From Camellia lanceoleosa (taxonomy: Eukaryota; Streptophyta; Magnoliopsida; Ericales; Theaceae), in the NCBI GenBank assembly GCA_025200525.1, contig JANUSC010000363.1, positions 124,001 to 188,000 on the forward strand: a DNA stretch of 64,000 bases, given 5' to 3'. A program made the translations under genes and the position numbers. Positions 33,146 through 45,938 of the stretch are shown here, piece by piece (the first letter of the stretch is position 1; every line of letters begins with the position of its first letter). The notes below the pieces were generated by a model that was not told where the DNA came from, did not search any database, and saw only the letters and a list, made by a program, of their open reading frames with translations.

Positions 33146-34134
33146 TTACATACTTGCAGTATCTGTATCCTCAAAATCTAACAACTGAGTGGTGACGGAC
33201 TTGGCTGAGGTAGGCGGGAGGATAACCTCGTTGTCAATCAAGTCTTGTACCTCATGATGGGCGGAAGCAATTATCGATGGCATGGCGATCTGGTGGTACA
33301 TACGCCTGATAGGGAAGCATCATGCGTGGCGGGGAGATTCTTCGGGAGGGGCCGAGGCTCCAAGGGTTTAAGGTGTCCCCTCTCGGCAAGGATTTCAAGT
33401 GCCTTGGACAATGGCATGTAGAGAGAATGGAAGACCCTCCGCCCTCGGGCGGTACTTTGAACTGGCGCTCTTGTTAGATGCACTAGCGAACGGATCAGCG
33501 GGTGCGGCCTTGGATTTCTGATCCTTTCCGGATGCAAGGCTGGGAGTGGGAAGGACCATTTTGGCATGACGGGGCCTATCCTGGTTCTCTGATTGACTGG
33601 AATTGCCCTCAGGCGGAGTGGGGAAAGCATCCTCCACAGCTTTTGACGTAACTGCGGATATCTGTTGCTTGTTCATTACCCCGGCTTTCAAAGCCTCTAC
33701 TGCCCACAGCAGTCGTTCGATAGGGTCGGCATCTGCCTTCGTCTTGCCTTTATCTCTGGCCTCGGCCTGATCTAGAACTTGGTTTGATGCGTTGTTGCCA
33801 TAGCTGGAGGCCATCTCCGATTGGCTAAGTTCAATTACAATTCGCCCCAGTAGCGGGGGCTCCTGGGGTATAAAGCCTCCGACATATGGTACGGCTGGTG
33901 GCGAAGCAGACATTCCATAGGCGAGATCCGCCACGGACCTTTGAAGATCACCTATCATTCCCATTAGTTCAAATGTAGTAGGCTTGCGAGCCTGATATAG
34001 TTGAGGGGTCCAAATTGGATGTCTGGCGGCGACACAGGTGGATGCGGCATGTCAACAGTAGTCTCATCCTGTGGGGTAATTCCTTGACTCAACGCGGCCG
34101 TCATGACCACAATCTCTTCTGAGTTTTGCGTCAT
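33146..34134 (-). pseudogene. Short Tat-lineage Gag of the inner element
   Basis: Starts at the ATG 34,134-34,132 (MTQNSEEIVVMTAALSQG) and ends at TAA 33,148-33,146 after SAKSVTTQLLDFEDT. The N-terminal block with ELMGMIGDLQRSVADLAYGM and the C-terminal block RRVFHSLYMPLSKALEILAE then LKPLEPRPLPKNLP are characteristic of Tat/Ogre-type Gag. Between them is only about 150 residues (IERLLWAVEALKAG and a Ser/Lys/Pro-rich linker), with no sign of the central capsid domain. At least two frameshifts (near 34,025 and near 33,440) and a decayed zinc-finger/HHL region make this copy non-functional. Confidence 0.78.
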
Positions 34135-34836
34135 GTTCAGTTCTGCCTCAGCAAGAAGAAGACACTAGCTGTTCTGGATCGACCCTCTGAATCTCTGGCT
34201 GAAAGCGGAAAACAAGCGATATTTGCAAGCAGATCAAACACGGATGTGGCCGGACGATTGTACTCTACTACTGAACACTGTTCCCCCAGAATCACTATTC
34301 AAAAGCTGAAGCGACACCGCAGAACACGGTGATTCTCAACAACAACGTCTTGGTGCCCTCAGGCCGGATACCCAAACTTGCAAACTGATATATGCATTCC
34401 CTGTGGAGATACACTCTAAAAAGCACATAGCAGGTAAAAGAGAGCCAATACACCCCTATGTTGGGGTAGGGTTTCCCTGTCCTATTTTGTCAGGAGCTAG
34501 GGTTTCACTACGCATACAGCGGTTTCAAACAACCTATATCGGGTAAGCAACCTGTCCTAGTTTGGAATGGTCACTATGGATCCGAATATGCACTAGGTCG
34601 AATGGTCAAAAAGGGTGCCCCGGTAAAACCGGGGGTTGTGTTCCCATCTTGGCGAGAGCCATAGCCGTCGACCTTATGGTCATGCCTTGACAAGATAAGC
34701 CTCCAGCAAACCGCTCAGGAATAGCAGATGGCCAACACGGTGTCCTACGCGCACCAATGCACTTGCAATGCAAAGAGACACATAAGTGTAGTAAAAAAAG
34801 AAGGATATCACGAGTTCGAGTCAAGCTCTCTAAAAT
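34135..34836 (-). other. Leader of the inner element
   Basis: Untranslated region between the primer site and Gag on the element strand. No open frame with a recognisable product. Conserved words shared with 45,196-45,920 include GGTAGGGTTTCCCTGTCC and CGAATGGTCA. Confidence 0.6.
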
Positions 34837-34851
34837 CCCAATGAGTCGCCA
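34837..34851 (-). other. Primer-binding site of the inner element
   Basis: TGGCGACTCATTGGG on the element strand directly abuts the 5' LTR. TGGCGACTC is the usual start of the site in Tat-lineage elements. It sets the LTR start at 34,852. Confidence 0.75.
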
Positions 34852-37800
34852 TGAAGTCATGAGGAACTCACGGGTTCTGATTCGGACTCATTTTCTTTTG
34901 TTTGTTGCGGTTCGTAATCTGAACCAAAGAGTCCAACTCTGGCAAATCGTTTTGAAGAAAAGCAGTTTTGAAAAGTAGTGCCAAACATGGGTGCTTTGCG
35001 GAATCTGAGTCGCCACCTAAATATTTTAAAATGGAAATTTATGAAACCACGACTCGGTCTTAGGGGAAACATGTAAAATCATCACCAAAGTGGTCTTGGC
35101 TCGGGAGCTTGGGTATGATCGGGGAAGGTCAGCTATGAGCACCCCCTTCGCCCGGTCCGAAGACTGGCCTCTACTAACCGTGATATCCGATTTTAAAAAC
35201 TTTATGCGCTCTTATTCCAATTATTAGCCTAGAATTACTATGTTATGCGCGCAGCAAACAAGTATAGACTAGATTGCCTAATTTGGAAATAAACATTGCA
35301 TATCCGTTTGTTTTGAAAATGCTTTGGAATTTACTACTCGCAAGTAGGCTAAAACACGGATTTCAATGAGTTTTCCAACTCAAGCAACCCAACCTCCACC
35401 CACAGGCATTCAAACAGTTTATCTCATATAAGCATTTAGCCACATGGTAATCATACTGTCATGTTAACATTCACACGCATGCGATATGCTAAAGCGTAAA
35501 TACTTACATCGTACTCCGTGCCAAAACAATAAACTAGTTAGCAAACATGCATGTCCTAGTTCATGTTAAGTGGCTAATGCAACACAAGCAATGGTGTAAT
35601 CTAAACAGGCTCGGCTGTCCTAAGCATGGCATATGGAATGCTACAAATACGTATTCAATTTGGAATTGAAAATATAATGCGGTTTGTATGATGTCACCGA
35701 GCCGGTGCATGTCAACAAATGCATGGATGCACGCATGCATTGCATAAGGTATGCTAGATTAAACGTGCACTAAACTAACAACATAAGTAGGGAAATAAAG
35801 GGGAGAAAGAAATGGGGGTTGGAAGACATACACACCACTCACCCACACTTATTACAGATTTGCCCTCGCTCGGAGGGACCAAATAAATATACAGATAATT
35901 AACTACGCGAGCTAATTAAATATTACAAATAGCCTAATTAGTTGACAAACTAACTAAACTAAGAAAAGCAGTAAACCGCCTCGGGAGGAGAGCCAAATGC
36001 AGCACGTGCTCGAGTCTCGCTCAGAATTGCACTGCCATGCTTAGATTGCCTCTGTTTTCGCTGCTTTGCATCTCAGAAGACTGCCAAAGTCTCAGGAGTG
36101 CCTCCCAGGACACTGAGGATCACTGCCGACTGGGTAGAATGGCCACCGGCCGCAAGAGATGTTCATCGGCACAAAATTCATCCATCGGCCATCAATGGAC
36201 TGCCGGTCGGCACTAAACACTGCCGGTCGGCACTGAATGTCTGCAGAACCTGCAACTCACAGCAGCAGAGGGCAAAAACTTGCATGGCAATGTAATTCCA
36301 ACAATGTATGCACCAATCATGCCCCTTATCATATTTGTGACTCAAAGGGGCATGTGCCTCGATTCTCGGGCCACCAATCACGCATTTCCATGCATGATGG
36401 CCCAAAGAACCAAGTGTGCAACTTTCATGTCAAATGCATGTAAACCAAACAAACAAAACAAGGCCCAATTCCTATCACCAAGTCAAGGAACAAGGCGCGT
36501 ATGCAAAGTGCAATGCAACCTAAGCATGTTAGCTAATATGCAACATGACCATGGCAAGGCACTTATGTAAGCATGCAAGCAAACATGAGGCAATGCAAAC
36601 CAAGCAAATGGTGGTCTTAAACATGACTTAGGCAACTCTAAATAGGCCTAAAATCAGTGGCCAAAATGCCCCAAAAATGAAAGCCACCACACACACACAC
36701 ATGCACATGTTAAGACTTAACACTTAGGCACCAAGTAAACAACCCTCAAGCACACTTGAAAGGGGATATTATGGACACTAAGCATGCATCATAAGCTTTG
36801 AAAATCATGTTATAGAAGGTTCCAAACCAACTAAATAAACCAAGTAAAGCATGCAAAAAGGCCCAAGTACTCAAGGCTCACCAAAGAGGTAATGGACTAT
36901 ACTTAACACAACCATACATGGCATGCATTAGGCGACCAAAAACAGAGTTTTAACACATAAAACTAAGTCCAAAAGACCACTTAGATGGCACCTAAGGGTC
37001 TCAAATTCAAAGGCATGCAAAATGGTCGAAACAAGAGGCATACAACATATGCTTCCAAAGCAATAAAGATGCGACTTAGGCAAGCATATGAGCATGCCAA
37101 AGGGACTGAAATTACATGTTAGGTGGTTCCAAACCACCGAAATGATGCAAGAAACACAAGCTATACATTCACATACTTGAGGCCTACAAGTCCGGCAAGC
37201 CACAAATACAAAGGAGCTATGCTAAACATGCCAAAATCGATCCAAACGACCATGGACAGACCTAAAGCATGGCAAAATAAGCACAAAACATTCATAAGTC
37301 TAAGCCTAAAGCATGCTCAAACTAGGGCTAACAACCTAAGGCATGTTAAAAGGCATTACAAGGCATTACATAGCAACTATGCTAAGCATGCATAAGGGAC
37401 CAAAACCAACTTAAAATCATGTTATATCATGGTATAATAAGCATGAAAAATAGCCCAAACATGCTCAACACACACTTGAACATAGGCTTCCTCAAGAGGC
37501 CAAAACTTGTCCTTTTCAAGGACAACAAGGAAAGGGGGTGGCCCTCTCCTTCTTGGGACTTCAAGGCATCATCTTCACCACTGAAATCCCCCAACATTTC
37601 AGTGGTGAGGAGACAACACCAAAATCCCGGAGCTCAACAAAATAGCACCAAAATGAGGCCTTTTCAAGGCCTAAGGGTGATCAAACCTCCCCAAAGCACA
37701 AAACACTCTTAATAAACTATCAAGAGGACTAAAAACAGAACTTTTTATGTTATACACTCAACACAAAAATATCTTTAAGACAGGTAAAAATAGGATGCAA

Positions 37801-38563
37801 AAATGGGGAATAAAAGGCAAGTTTCTCACCCTTGTTGACCACCTTCACAAGTGTTGATGTTGTTGCTTCCTTGGGCTCAAATCCAGCAAAGAACACCAAG
37901 AACAACCTCTTGGAACCTCAGAAACCAAGGAAAGGTGAAACACTAGGTGTTGATGTGCAATAGTAAGACACAAACACCTAGTCACACAAACAAGAGAGAA
38001 ATATAGATATAGGATATGTGTTGTACCCTAACCCTAAAACCAGAGCTCCCTCTCACCTCTCTAACCAAAACTTTTCTAACTCCTCCAACCCTTGAGCCAA
38101 GAGAGGAGATCCTTCTCTTATAGACAACAAAGCTTACAAGCTAAGCAAATCAAAGGCTCATCCCTCCATACACGTATATGGAGGAAACAAATCTTATCTG
38201 ATTGCTCCAAAATATCTCAAAAAGCAAGCGCACGATGGTCGGCAGGGCAAAATTGTCATTTTGACAAAATTTACTGCCGACCGGCACAATATAGTGCCGA
38301 TGGCAACACTAACCAGCCGGTGGCCTCTTGCCACTGCCGGTGGTGTGTCGGAATGCCTCACAAGGCATTCCCTGCCCCTCAAGGCAAATCACAAGTGTTT
38401 GGTGCAAAACCCGGACACAAAAGCGGTCAAGTTCGGAGGTCACGAGGCAAAGCGGCGTGGCGAGAACTCCGGGAACTCCAAACAAACACAAACATGGATA
38501 ATCACCGAGTGTTCAAGTGGTGACGTCCAAGTCTTGAGGATGGTCAAAAATGGGGTGTCTACA
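34852..38563 (-). repeat. 5' LTR of the inner element (LTR2)
   Basis: 3.71 kb, from TGAAGTCATG to GGGGTGTCTACA on the plus strand. TATA box on the minus strand at 38,116-38,122; palindromic G-box region at about 38,162-38,184 with one mismatch; hairpin cluster at 37,508-37,670. Relative to LTR1 it lacks an 18-base piece in the GTGCCGACCGGCAC cluster (near 38,280) and differs mainly near both ends. Confidence 0.88.
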
Positions 38564-38568
38564 GTCGC
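38564..38568. other. Target-site duplication, right copy (GTCGC)
   Basis: GTCGC directly follows the inner element. Removing one copy joins exon 2 of the outer PMD gene in frame across the site (Val-Arg-Arg then Ile-Ile-Asp), matching the arrangement in the inner copy. Confidence 0.87.
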
Positions 38569-40835
38569 ATCATCGACTGAGCTGGTTTTGGGACCTTCTT
38601 TATGGGGCTCTTGCGCCTTACTGCGAGCAGGCCGCTCCTTGCTGCATTGGCAGAGAGGTGGTGGGACACCACAGACTCCTTCCACTTTTCCACCACTGGG
38701 GAGATGACGATGACTCCCTTTGATTTCTCCATGCTCACAGGCATCGGAGTGGGGGGTGATCCGATCCCCTTCGACACAAACATGGATGAGTGGGAGGCCC
38801 GGATGCATCATCTGCTTGGCACCCTACCACCTCTTGCTCGTCCGGGATTCGTACGATATTCTTGGTTCGAGGCTCATTTCAGGATTCAGGCGCCGACCAC
38901 TCAGGAGGAGGAGGAGCAGTATGCACGCGGCTTCCTCATGTTCTTGCTGGGGACGACCCTTTTTGCCAACCGGGCGAACATCGTGCCCCTTTACCTGCTG
39001 AGCGCACTGGTTGACGTGACCAGGATCCGTGGCTACGACTGGGGTGGCGTGGGCTTGGCCACACTCTACGACTATATGAGCTCATCCTCTCGCCTCAGCA
39101 GACAGCTGCTCGGATGCTACTGGCGGGCTTGGGAGGTATGTCTTCTTCTTCTATTTTTCGTTTCTGCTTTGCATTCTCTGTATTATGTACACTGCACACA
39201 CTGCACAATACACTACATATACCACTTTTTGCTTTATCTGCATACTGCTTTATCTGATAAGTATACTTATATCTGATACATCATCTTTGTAGTTGGGTAT
39301 ATGCCTACTTCGAGGCTTGCCCGGTGCGAAGGAGGAGATGCCCCTATGATCCCATTCTCTCACCGCTTGACGTGAGGTGCGGCGGAGGCCTCGGGAGTCT
39401 TTCATATTCTTCCGCCGCTATTTCGATACCATCACCGCCGCAGAGGTATTTTAGAATTTGCAGTTCATTTGAGCTTCACTTTGCATTGCATTTTCAATAG
39501 CGATGAATATGACGTATTTTGTTTGCTGATCACTGGCGGTAGTGGGCCTCCTTGCCCATCGCGGCAGGATCGGTATGTTGGCGCCGAGGCGGCCCGATTG
39601 AGTTTTCTTGGAGGCCCCCTGCTGCGCTGGTATAGGGGCGCTTCTTCTTGGCGGGCGCTAGGCGTGTCGAGCGGCGGTTCCACGACCACCTCCGACTCAT
39701 ATGAGGCATACTGAGAGGTACACTCTTGAGAGATGGTGATTACGATCATTTGGGATGCGGAGGGTTTGAGGCGAGGCGACCTCTGTGAATCGTCCGGACC
39801 TACATTATGTGGCTTTTAAGCAGTGGCCGTCGAGTTGAGCGAGAGAGGCCCGCGGCACCGGCGGCTAGGGCAGGAGCGGGAGTAGGAGCATCGAGGATGG
39901 CTCGGGTCCGTGGCAGGAGTGGGACCCGGAGAGGATGGAGGGCTAGTTGGCCAGTACTGCCCACGATGATGACATGCCGAGGGCAGGGTAGGGAGACTTA
40001 CCTGATCCTCATCGCTCCCCCTCCAGCTGATCACGAGCTAGTCGGGTTCTATGACTTGCCTCCGGTATGTACTACTGTACTTTGCATCTTGCACTGTCAT
40101 TTCATTTCATTTGATATTCCGCAAAACACTGATGTTTCTAACACTTTTGTAGGCTTCCTCCGAGTACACTCTCCAGTCCCTGGAGTTGACCGCCTCTGTG
40201 ATGGGGATGCTCCAGCAGAGCCTCGATCTACTGACCATCTATGGCATTCCGGTATGTTCTTCTGACCACGGTCTCAAACCATTCATAAACTGTTTCACAT
40301 AATCTGATGTATCGCACTGTCAACACAACACTCGATACACTGCCCTCACGGCGTCTGATACACCGCATCCCACAGACTGTTCACAACATTACTCACTGCA
40401 TTCATACTACACTCGATCCGTGCATTCTCGCATCGACATCTTGCTCATAACATTCATACACTGCTTTGTACATCTTGATACTTGCTCATAACATTCATAC
40501 TCTATTTTGCGTAGCATACTGATGCGTTTTCCATTTGCACTTTTTAGCCTCCATTCCAAATTCTTGCTGCAGGAGGTGCTCCAGCTGGGCCTTCTGCTCC
40601 GGCTCGAGGAGGAGGGCGAGGAGGCCTGATATCCCGCACCAAAGCGTACTCATGTTGGGGCGGCTCTCGGGCACCAGTTCGATGATGATGATGAGTCGGC
40701 GGAGGCGGAGTCGGGCGAGTCGTCGAGGAGGAGACCGGGATGACTCGGGCTCGAGATGATGGTGCGGCGATGATGATGCTCTGGACCTTCGTCCAAGAAG
40801 AGGAGGAGACAGACTCACGAACTGAGACCGATTAG
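38569..40835 (+). pseudogene. Plant mobile domain gene of the outer element, 3' part (rest of exon 2 to exon 6)
   Basis: Continuation of the gene begun at 19,535. Proposed exons: exon 2 remainder to 39,135, then 39,293-39,445, 39,543-40,064, 40,153-40,251 and 40,548 to about 40,835. Exon 2 keeps an open PMD frame for over 180 codons (RWWDTTDSFHFSTTGEMTMT, YARGFLMFLLGTTLFANRAN, YDWGGVGLATLYDYMSSSS) after an early TGA just inside the fragment. Intron 2 has a normal acceptor (TTTGTAG). Exon 5 encodes the same 33-residue segment as the inner copy (SVMGMLQQSLDLLTIYGIP at its end). Exons 3, 4 and 6 carry frame breaks. Confidence 0.85.
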
Positions 40836-43800
40836 CATTGATCCGGACTTTTCTTTGCTTTTCTTTTTGTTTTGCTTTACTTTTTGTTGATAGCTTGAGT
40901 ACCTTATCTTCTTGAGGCGATTTTTATTTTCTCCAAAGCTATGTACTTAAAAAATGAAACAAACTTTTTTTTCTAAAAAAGTGTTACATTTGTACATTTC
41001 ATACTTCACATTGCATTGCATCATATTACACCTCAATGTAAATGAGATCGATCTCCTCTCTGAAAATCAAACACTTGTATTGTAATAATCAGAAAATGAA
41101 CCGGCCAACAGCAAAACAACTCAAACAACCCACTGCTCAGTTTGAACACACAGCCCATAACATAACACTTGGTTCAATCTGCACCTGACTCATACAACGC
41201 ACTGCTCATTCTGAACACAGAGCCCATAACACAGTATTCTGTTCATTTGCACACAGCCCATTATGAACAAACAATTCAATCTTGAAAAGACGGGATACAG
41301 AGGTGGAACCTGCTGAAGCTGAAACACACTCGGACACAATCCGGAACCCATATGTTCACTGTTTCCAAGTGACCCAGATTGAACGCCTGCGGTTTTACAA
41401 AAGGACCAAATCATGTTTTGCACAAATGTGGAGAATGGCACAACACTCTGAGCACACAAAATGATTTTTAGAAAAGGGTTTTCAACCGGGTATTGAGCCT
41501 ACGACTGAACACAGCGAACAAAAAGACTTAACAACGGAAAAACAAAAGGTAAACAACCTAAACACAACGAGACACGCTCGGGTATGACTCCAAACAAGAA
41601 TCGAGACAAACAAAGCAAAAGACACGACACACAAACGTGTTACAAAGACAAGAGACCTCTCAGTTCGCGAGGAGCCAGTTTCTTCGGGTCTTGTTCCCCA
41701 TCCTTTCTGATTTGTGATTCTCACATCACTCGGCCCTCAAGCTCGGTTTTTCACTCAAAACCCTTTTGCTCATTTTTCCTCTCAACTTACACCTCCTATT
41801 CTTTAATCTCTCATTTATATCCCTCCCCTGGGTGGTTGATGGATAAACAAGAGGTTGTGGGTTCATGCCCAACACTGTTAGCTCACAACTATTTTTTCTG
41901 GTGGCGTTTAGTCGATGCCCCGGCTGAGGGAATGGAGTATCTTGATCCATTCCGATTCGTGCTTCGCACTTGGTTTGATACCTCGTTGCTCGGAGGATGT
42001 TGAGAGCTTTCAGCCCTTTGTTGTTAACCTCAGTTGTGCCCTTTGTGGGCAGGTAGGGTGCCTTTCTGGCAAGTATGTTGACGACGGGGGAAAGACAGGA
42101 AGTCTGACTCAACTGTGCCCCTAGTTCATCATTTTGACCATTTTTTGTTTTCGTTTTCTACTAAAACAATTGTGACCAAAATGAGAGTTAGATTAACATA
42201 CTTGTTCGACTTTTGATTTGAAATCATGCAAGTCATGCTATGAGCATTGAAAATTTTCCTTTTTTGGGTCTAAGAAAAGGTCCAGTTTTGGCAAAGATGG
42301 GATAATTTTCATCAAATTAGTTAACCTCAGTAAAAATTTTCAAAAACTATTTTTGCGAACGGTCAATACTCAACGAGCGCAGAACTTACTCTCAAGACGC
42401 ACAGCCTCGGATCGGAGGCAATGGAAAATTGCCCCTTGTCTGGATGGCACTGCACGGCAACGGAAAGTTGCCCCTGGTTTGAATGGCGCCGCGACATTTT
42501 GTAGTCAATCCTCATTAGCGATGATCACGACCGAACTCTCGGATACAGAGAAGACGAAGATGGTCAAAACCAATATATGGACACAGTCACTTTGAAAGTG
42601 TTGGTGACTGGACTTCAGGATGAAGTTGTCTACGTATCCCAAACATGGGAATCAAGCCTTACGTAGTTCCGGTTGTCACAACTGAACTATCAGATTCAGA
42701 GAAGGCAAGGATGATCAAAACCATTACATGGGCACACTCGATTTGGAAGTATTTGTGGCTAGACTTTAGGATGAAGTTGCCTACGTATCCCAAACATGGG
42801 AATCAAGCCTTACGTAGTTCCGGTTAAGGTACACTCGTGTATTAACCCTCACCACGCTCTAACTTTTGCTAAGGTCGCCCTTCTGGGTTTTCAACCTTGC
42901 GAGCTATGTTTTTTCTTTTCTTCCTTTTTTATCTTGCATTTTTCTCTTTTTTGTATTTTTTCTCTTTTTTTTTTTTTTTGCTTTTTTTTCTATTTTTTTC
43001 TCTTTTTTTTTTCTGCATTTCTTTTCTTGCTCTAACTTTTGCTTGGGTCGCCCTTCCGGGTTTTCGACCTAGCGAGCCTCTCAAGGGTAAAAGTGTAGCT
43101 TCGTCCATGCCAAATGGTTGTTTTTTGAGATCGAAGTCATCTGAATCCGGAGAATGATTTGTATTGATTTGAAAAGATCCATCTTGACTTTTCGAGCACA
43201 TCGGACATTTTGCCCCTAGTTTGAGGGTGCTTGATTTAGCTTTGCAAGCTTCTTGTGGCGACATCTGGTCTTCTTGATCTGACTTTGGTGCCTCTTGGTC
43301 GAGGACTACTTCAAATCTGGCCACACAGGCCATACATTGCGGTTGACTGTTGATCATTCTGAATTTGAGGTCAAGGCTTGAAAGCAAGGGGCCGAGTCTT
43401 GAGGTTGAGAGCGATCCTAGGCTGCATAATCTCAAGAGCGATTCCACACAGGTCTCCGCAGGATTGTGCAAAACATTTTTTGAAATCTTTTAAGAAAGCG
43501 ACAAATCACTCGCGCTGAAGATAGTGTGGAACCAATCTGGATCAAGCCAGGGTCCTTCTCAATACTCATGTTAACAAACATGATTTCATTCATTAAGGGC
43601 TTAGCATGCCTCTCTTTCTCTCAATTTGATCAAATTTTCGTAAATCCAGAAATCCTTCCTCTTTGTTTTCACCATGATGTTTGAAAAGTTTTGAAAAACT
43701 TAGGTCAATGCAATGATTTCGAGGTACAGAAGAGTAAGTGAGATGCGCTGCCGTTTCATTCTAAACTTGCTGGCATAACAGGCTCAAAGTAGCAATAGGC

Positions 43801-44170
43801 ACGGAAACATGATAGCTGCAGCTGTTTCATTCAGATCTCCTAGGTTACAACTGGCTCCACAGCAGAGACAGACTCAAAAGAAAACAAAAGGATAATTACA
43901 AAACAAAACAATGATATCTAAGGCAACAACCCTAGAATCACCTGATTTCTATACAATGAGACTGACTCCATACAACAAGACAGACCCTTAAGCAAAAAGA
44001 CTGACTCAAGACAACGAGACAGACTCAAAACAAAACCAAAGAACTGTCTCAACACCCAAGCCAAAAATTACAACAAAAAAACACAACATTCGCAAATGCT
44101 CAAAACAGTGCGTGCCAGACGCCACATCTGAAATACACTGAGCGCCGCCCGCAGGTGGTCCACCTTCTGA
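40836..44170. other. Non-coding middle of the outer element
   Basis: Homologous to 30,009-33,145, no pol motifs. Contains a GGCAACGGAAAGTTGCC hairpin (42,456-42,473), a tandem repeat with a period of about 151 bp (the phrase CCCAAACATGGGAATCAAGC occurs at about 42,637 and 42,788), and the pyrimidine tract at 42,906-43,030 with its flanking direct repeats. Confidence 0.7.
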
Positions 44171-45195
44171 TCACATACTCGCAGTATCGTCGAAATCTAA
44201 CAACTCAGCAGTGACAGACTTTGCTGAGGTGGGTGGGAGGATGACCTCATTGTCGATCAAATCTTGCGCCGTGGCGAAGATGAAAGCGATTGTCGATGTA
44301 ATGGCCGGTTTCTTTGGTGGTACGCGCAATACAAGGCAGCATCATGTGTGGAAGGGAGATTCTTCGGGAGAGGCCGAGGCTCGAGGGGTTTAAGGTGCCC
44401 TCTTTCGGCAAGGATCTGGAGCGCCCTAGACAAAGGCATGTAGAGTGCGTGGAAGACTCTGCGCCCTCGGGGCAGACACTTCGAAGTTTGCTGACTTTTG
44501 CCGAACGCACTGGCAAAAGGATCGACAGGTGTCGCCTTGACTTTCTGATCCTTTCCTGGTGCAGGGTTGGGATTGAAGGGAACTATTCTGGCATGACGGG
44601 GCCTATCCCGATGTTCTGTCTGGTTGGAACTCCCCTCGGTTGGAGTGGGGAAAGCATCATCCACAATTTTGGCCACCACTGCGAATATTTGTTGTTTACT
44701 TAATCCCCCGGCTTTCAAAGCCTCGACTGTCCACAGCAGTTGTTCAACGGGATCAACACCTGTTCCCACTTTGCTCTTATCTTTGGCCTCAGCTCAATCG
44801 AGGATTTGGGTTGCTCCATCAGGGCGGAACCCGGTTGTTGTTGACACGTCATGTCCATAGCTTGAGACAGCCTCAGGTTGGCTGAGCTCGATCACAATTC
44901 GCCCCAGTAGCGGTGGCTCCTGCGGTACAAAATTCCCAGCGTAGGATGGGGTTGGTAGCGAAGCCTACATTCCGTAGGCGAGATCAGCCACAAATCGCTG
45001 AAGATCACCAATCATTCCCATCAATTCAAACGTGGTGGGCTCACGAGCTTGATACAATTGTGGCGTCCAGACCGAGCGCGCGGCAGGTGACCTGGGTGGG
45101 TGCGGTATTTCAACATTGGTCTCATCCCGCAAGATGTTTCCTTGGTCCAATGCAGCTGTCATAACCACTATTTCCTCTGAACTTTGGGTCATCAT
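44171..45195 (-). pseudogene. Short Tat-lineage Gag of the outer element
   Basis: Starts at the ATG near 45,192 (MTQSSEEIVVMTAALDQG) and ends at TGA 44,173-44,171. The N-terminal block ELMGMIGDLQRFVADLAYGM is followed by an in-frame stop near 44,965. The C-terminal block (44,769-44,257) contains RRVFHALYMPLSRALQILAE, LKPLEPRPLPKNLP and the start of a zinc-binding CAYHQ segment, then frameshifts before the final LLDFDD. Compared with usual Tat Gag the middle capsid part is missing, as in the inner copy, so the deletion is ancestral. Confidence 0.78.
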
Positions 45196-45938
45196 AAGTC
45201 CTCCTGAACTGAACGGAGATGGTGGATAAGATGTCTGTCTTGCCTCAGCAAAGGAGACCACTAGCTATTCCGTATTAAATCTCTGAACTGAAAGAGAAAA
45301 CACTCAGCATTTCGGCCCAATCAGAACAGACACAAGCATAGCTGAATAACTATACTCTACTACTGATCACTGTTCCCCAAAATCACTGCCCTGAAAACTG
45401 AGTCTGATACCCGCAGATATAACTGATTCCTCAAAACACTGGTGCCCGCAGGCCTGATACCCAAACTTGCAAACTGATATATGTATTCCCTGTAGAGGTC
45501 AACTCAAAAAGCACATAACAAGCAAGCAAGAGCCAAAACACTCCTATTTTGGGGTAGGGTTTCCCTGTCCTATTTTGTCTGTAGCTAGGGTTTCACTATG
45601 CACGCAGCGGTTTCAAACAACCTATAATCGGGTAGCAACCTGTCTTAGCTTCGAATGGTCACTATGGATTCCGAATATACACTAGGTCGAATGGTCAAAA
45701 GGGTGCCCCAGTGACAACCGGCGTTTGTGTTTCCATCGTGGCAAAGCCCGTAACCGGTCAGCTTTATGGCATGCTTCTCGAAGCAAGCCTCCGGCAAACC
45801 GTTCAGGAATAGCAGACGGCAAACACTGTGACTTAGGTGCACCAATGCACATGTAATGCAAAGAAACACATAAGTGTAATCAAAACAAGATATCATGAGT
45901 TCGAGTCAAGCTCTCTAAACTCCCCAATGAAGTCGCCC
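45196..45938 (-). other. Leader and decayed primer-binding site of the outer element
   Basis: Homologous to 34,135-34,851. The site next to the LTR reads GGGCGACTTCATTGGGGA on the element strand (about 45,921-45,938), keeping GGCGACT and ATTGGG but with a changed first base and one inserted base. Confidence 0.6.

Larger units (their letters stand above)
20294..38563 (-). mobile_element. Inner (younger), complete non-autonomous Tat-lineage retrotransposon with antisense PMD gene
   Basis: 18.27 kb, minus strand. The 3' LTR is 20,294-24,039, polypurine tract 24,041-24,055, antisense PMD gene 26,915-30,008, Gag 34,134-33,146, primer site 34,851-34,837, 5' LTR 34,852-38,563. It is flanked by GTCGC on both sides. 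No pol domains are present, so movement must have relied on a partner's enzymes. The LTRs are nearly identical over much of their length (one mismatch by eye between 20,641-20,940 and 35,193-35,492), pointing to a fairly recent insertion. It sits inside exon 2 of the outer element's PMD gene. Confidence 0.9.

Noticed and set aside
42906..43072. Short Phe-rich frames near the pyrimidine tract
   Set aside because: They are translations of the T/C-rich tract.
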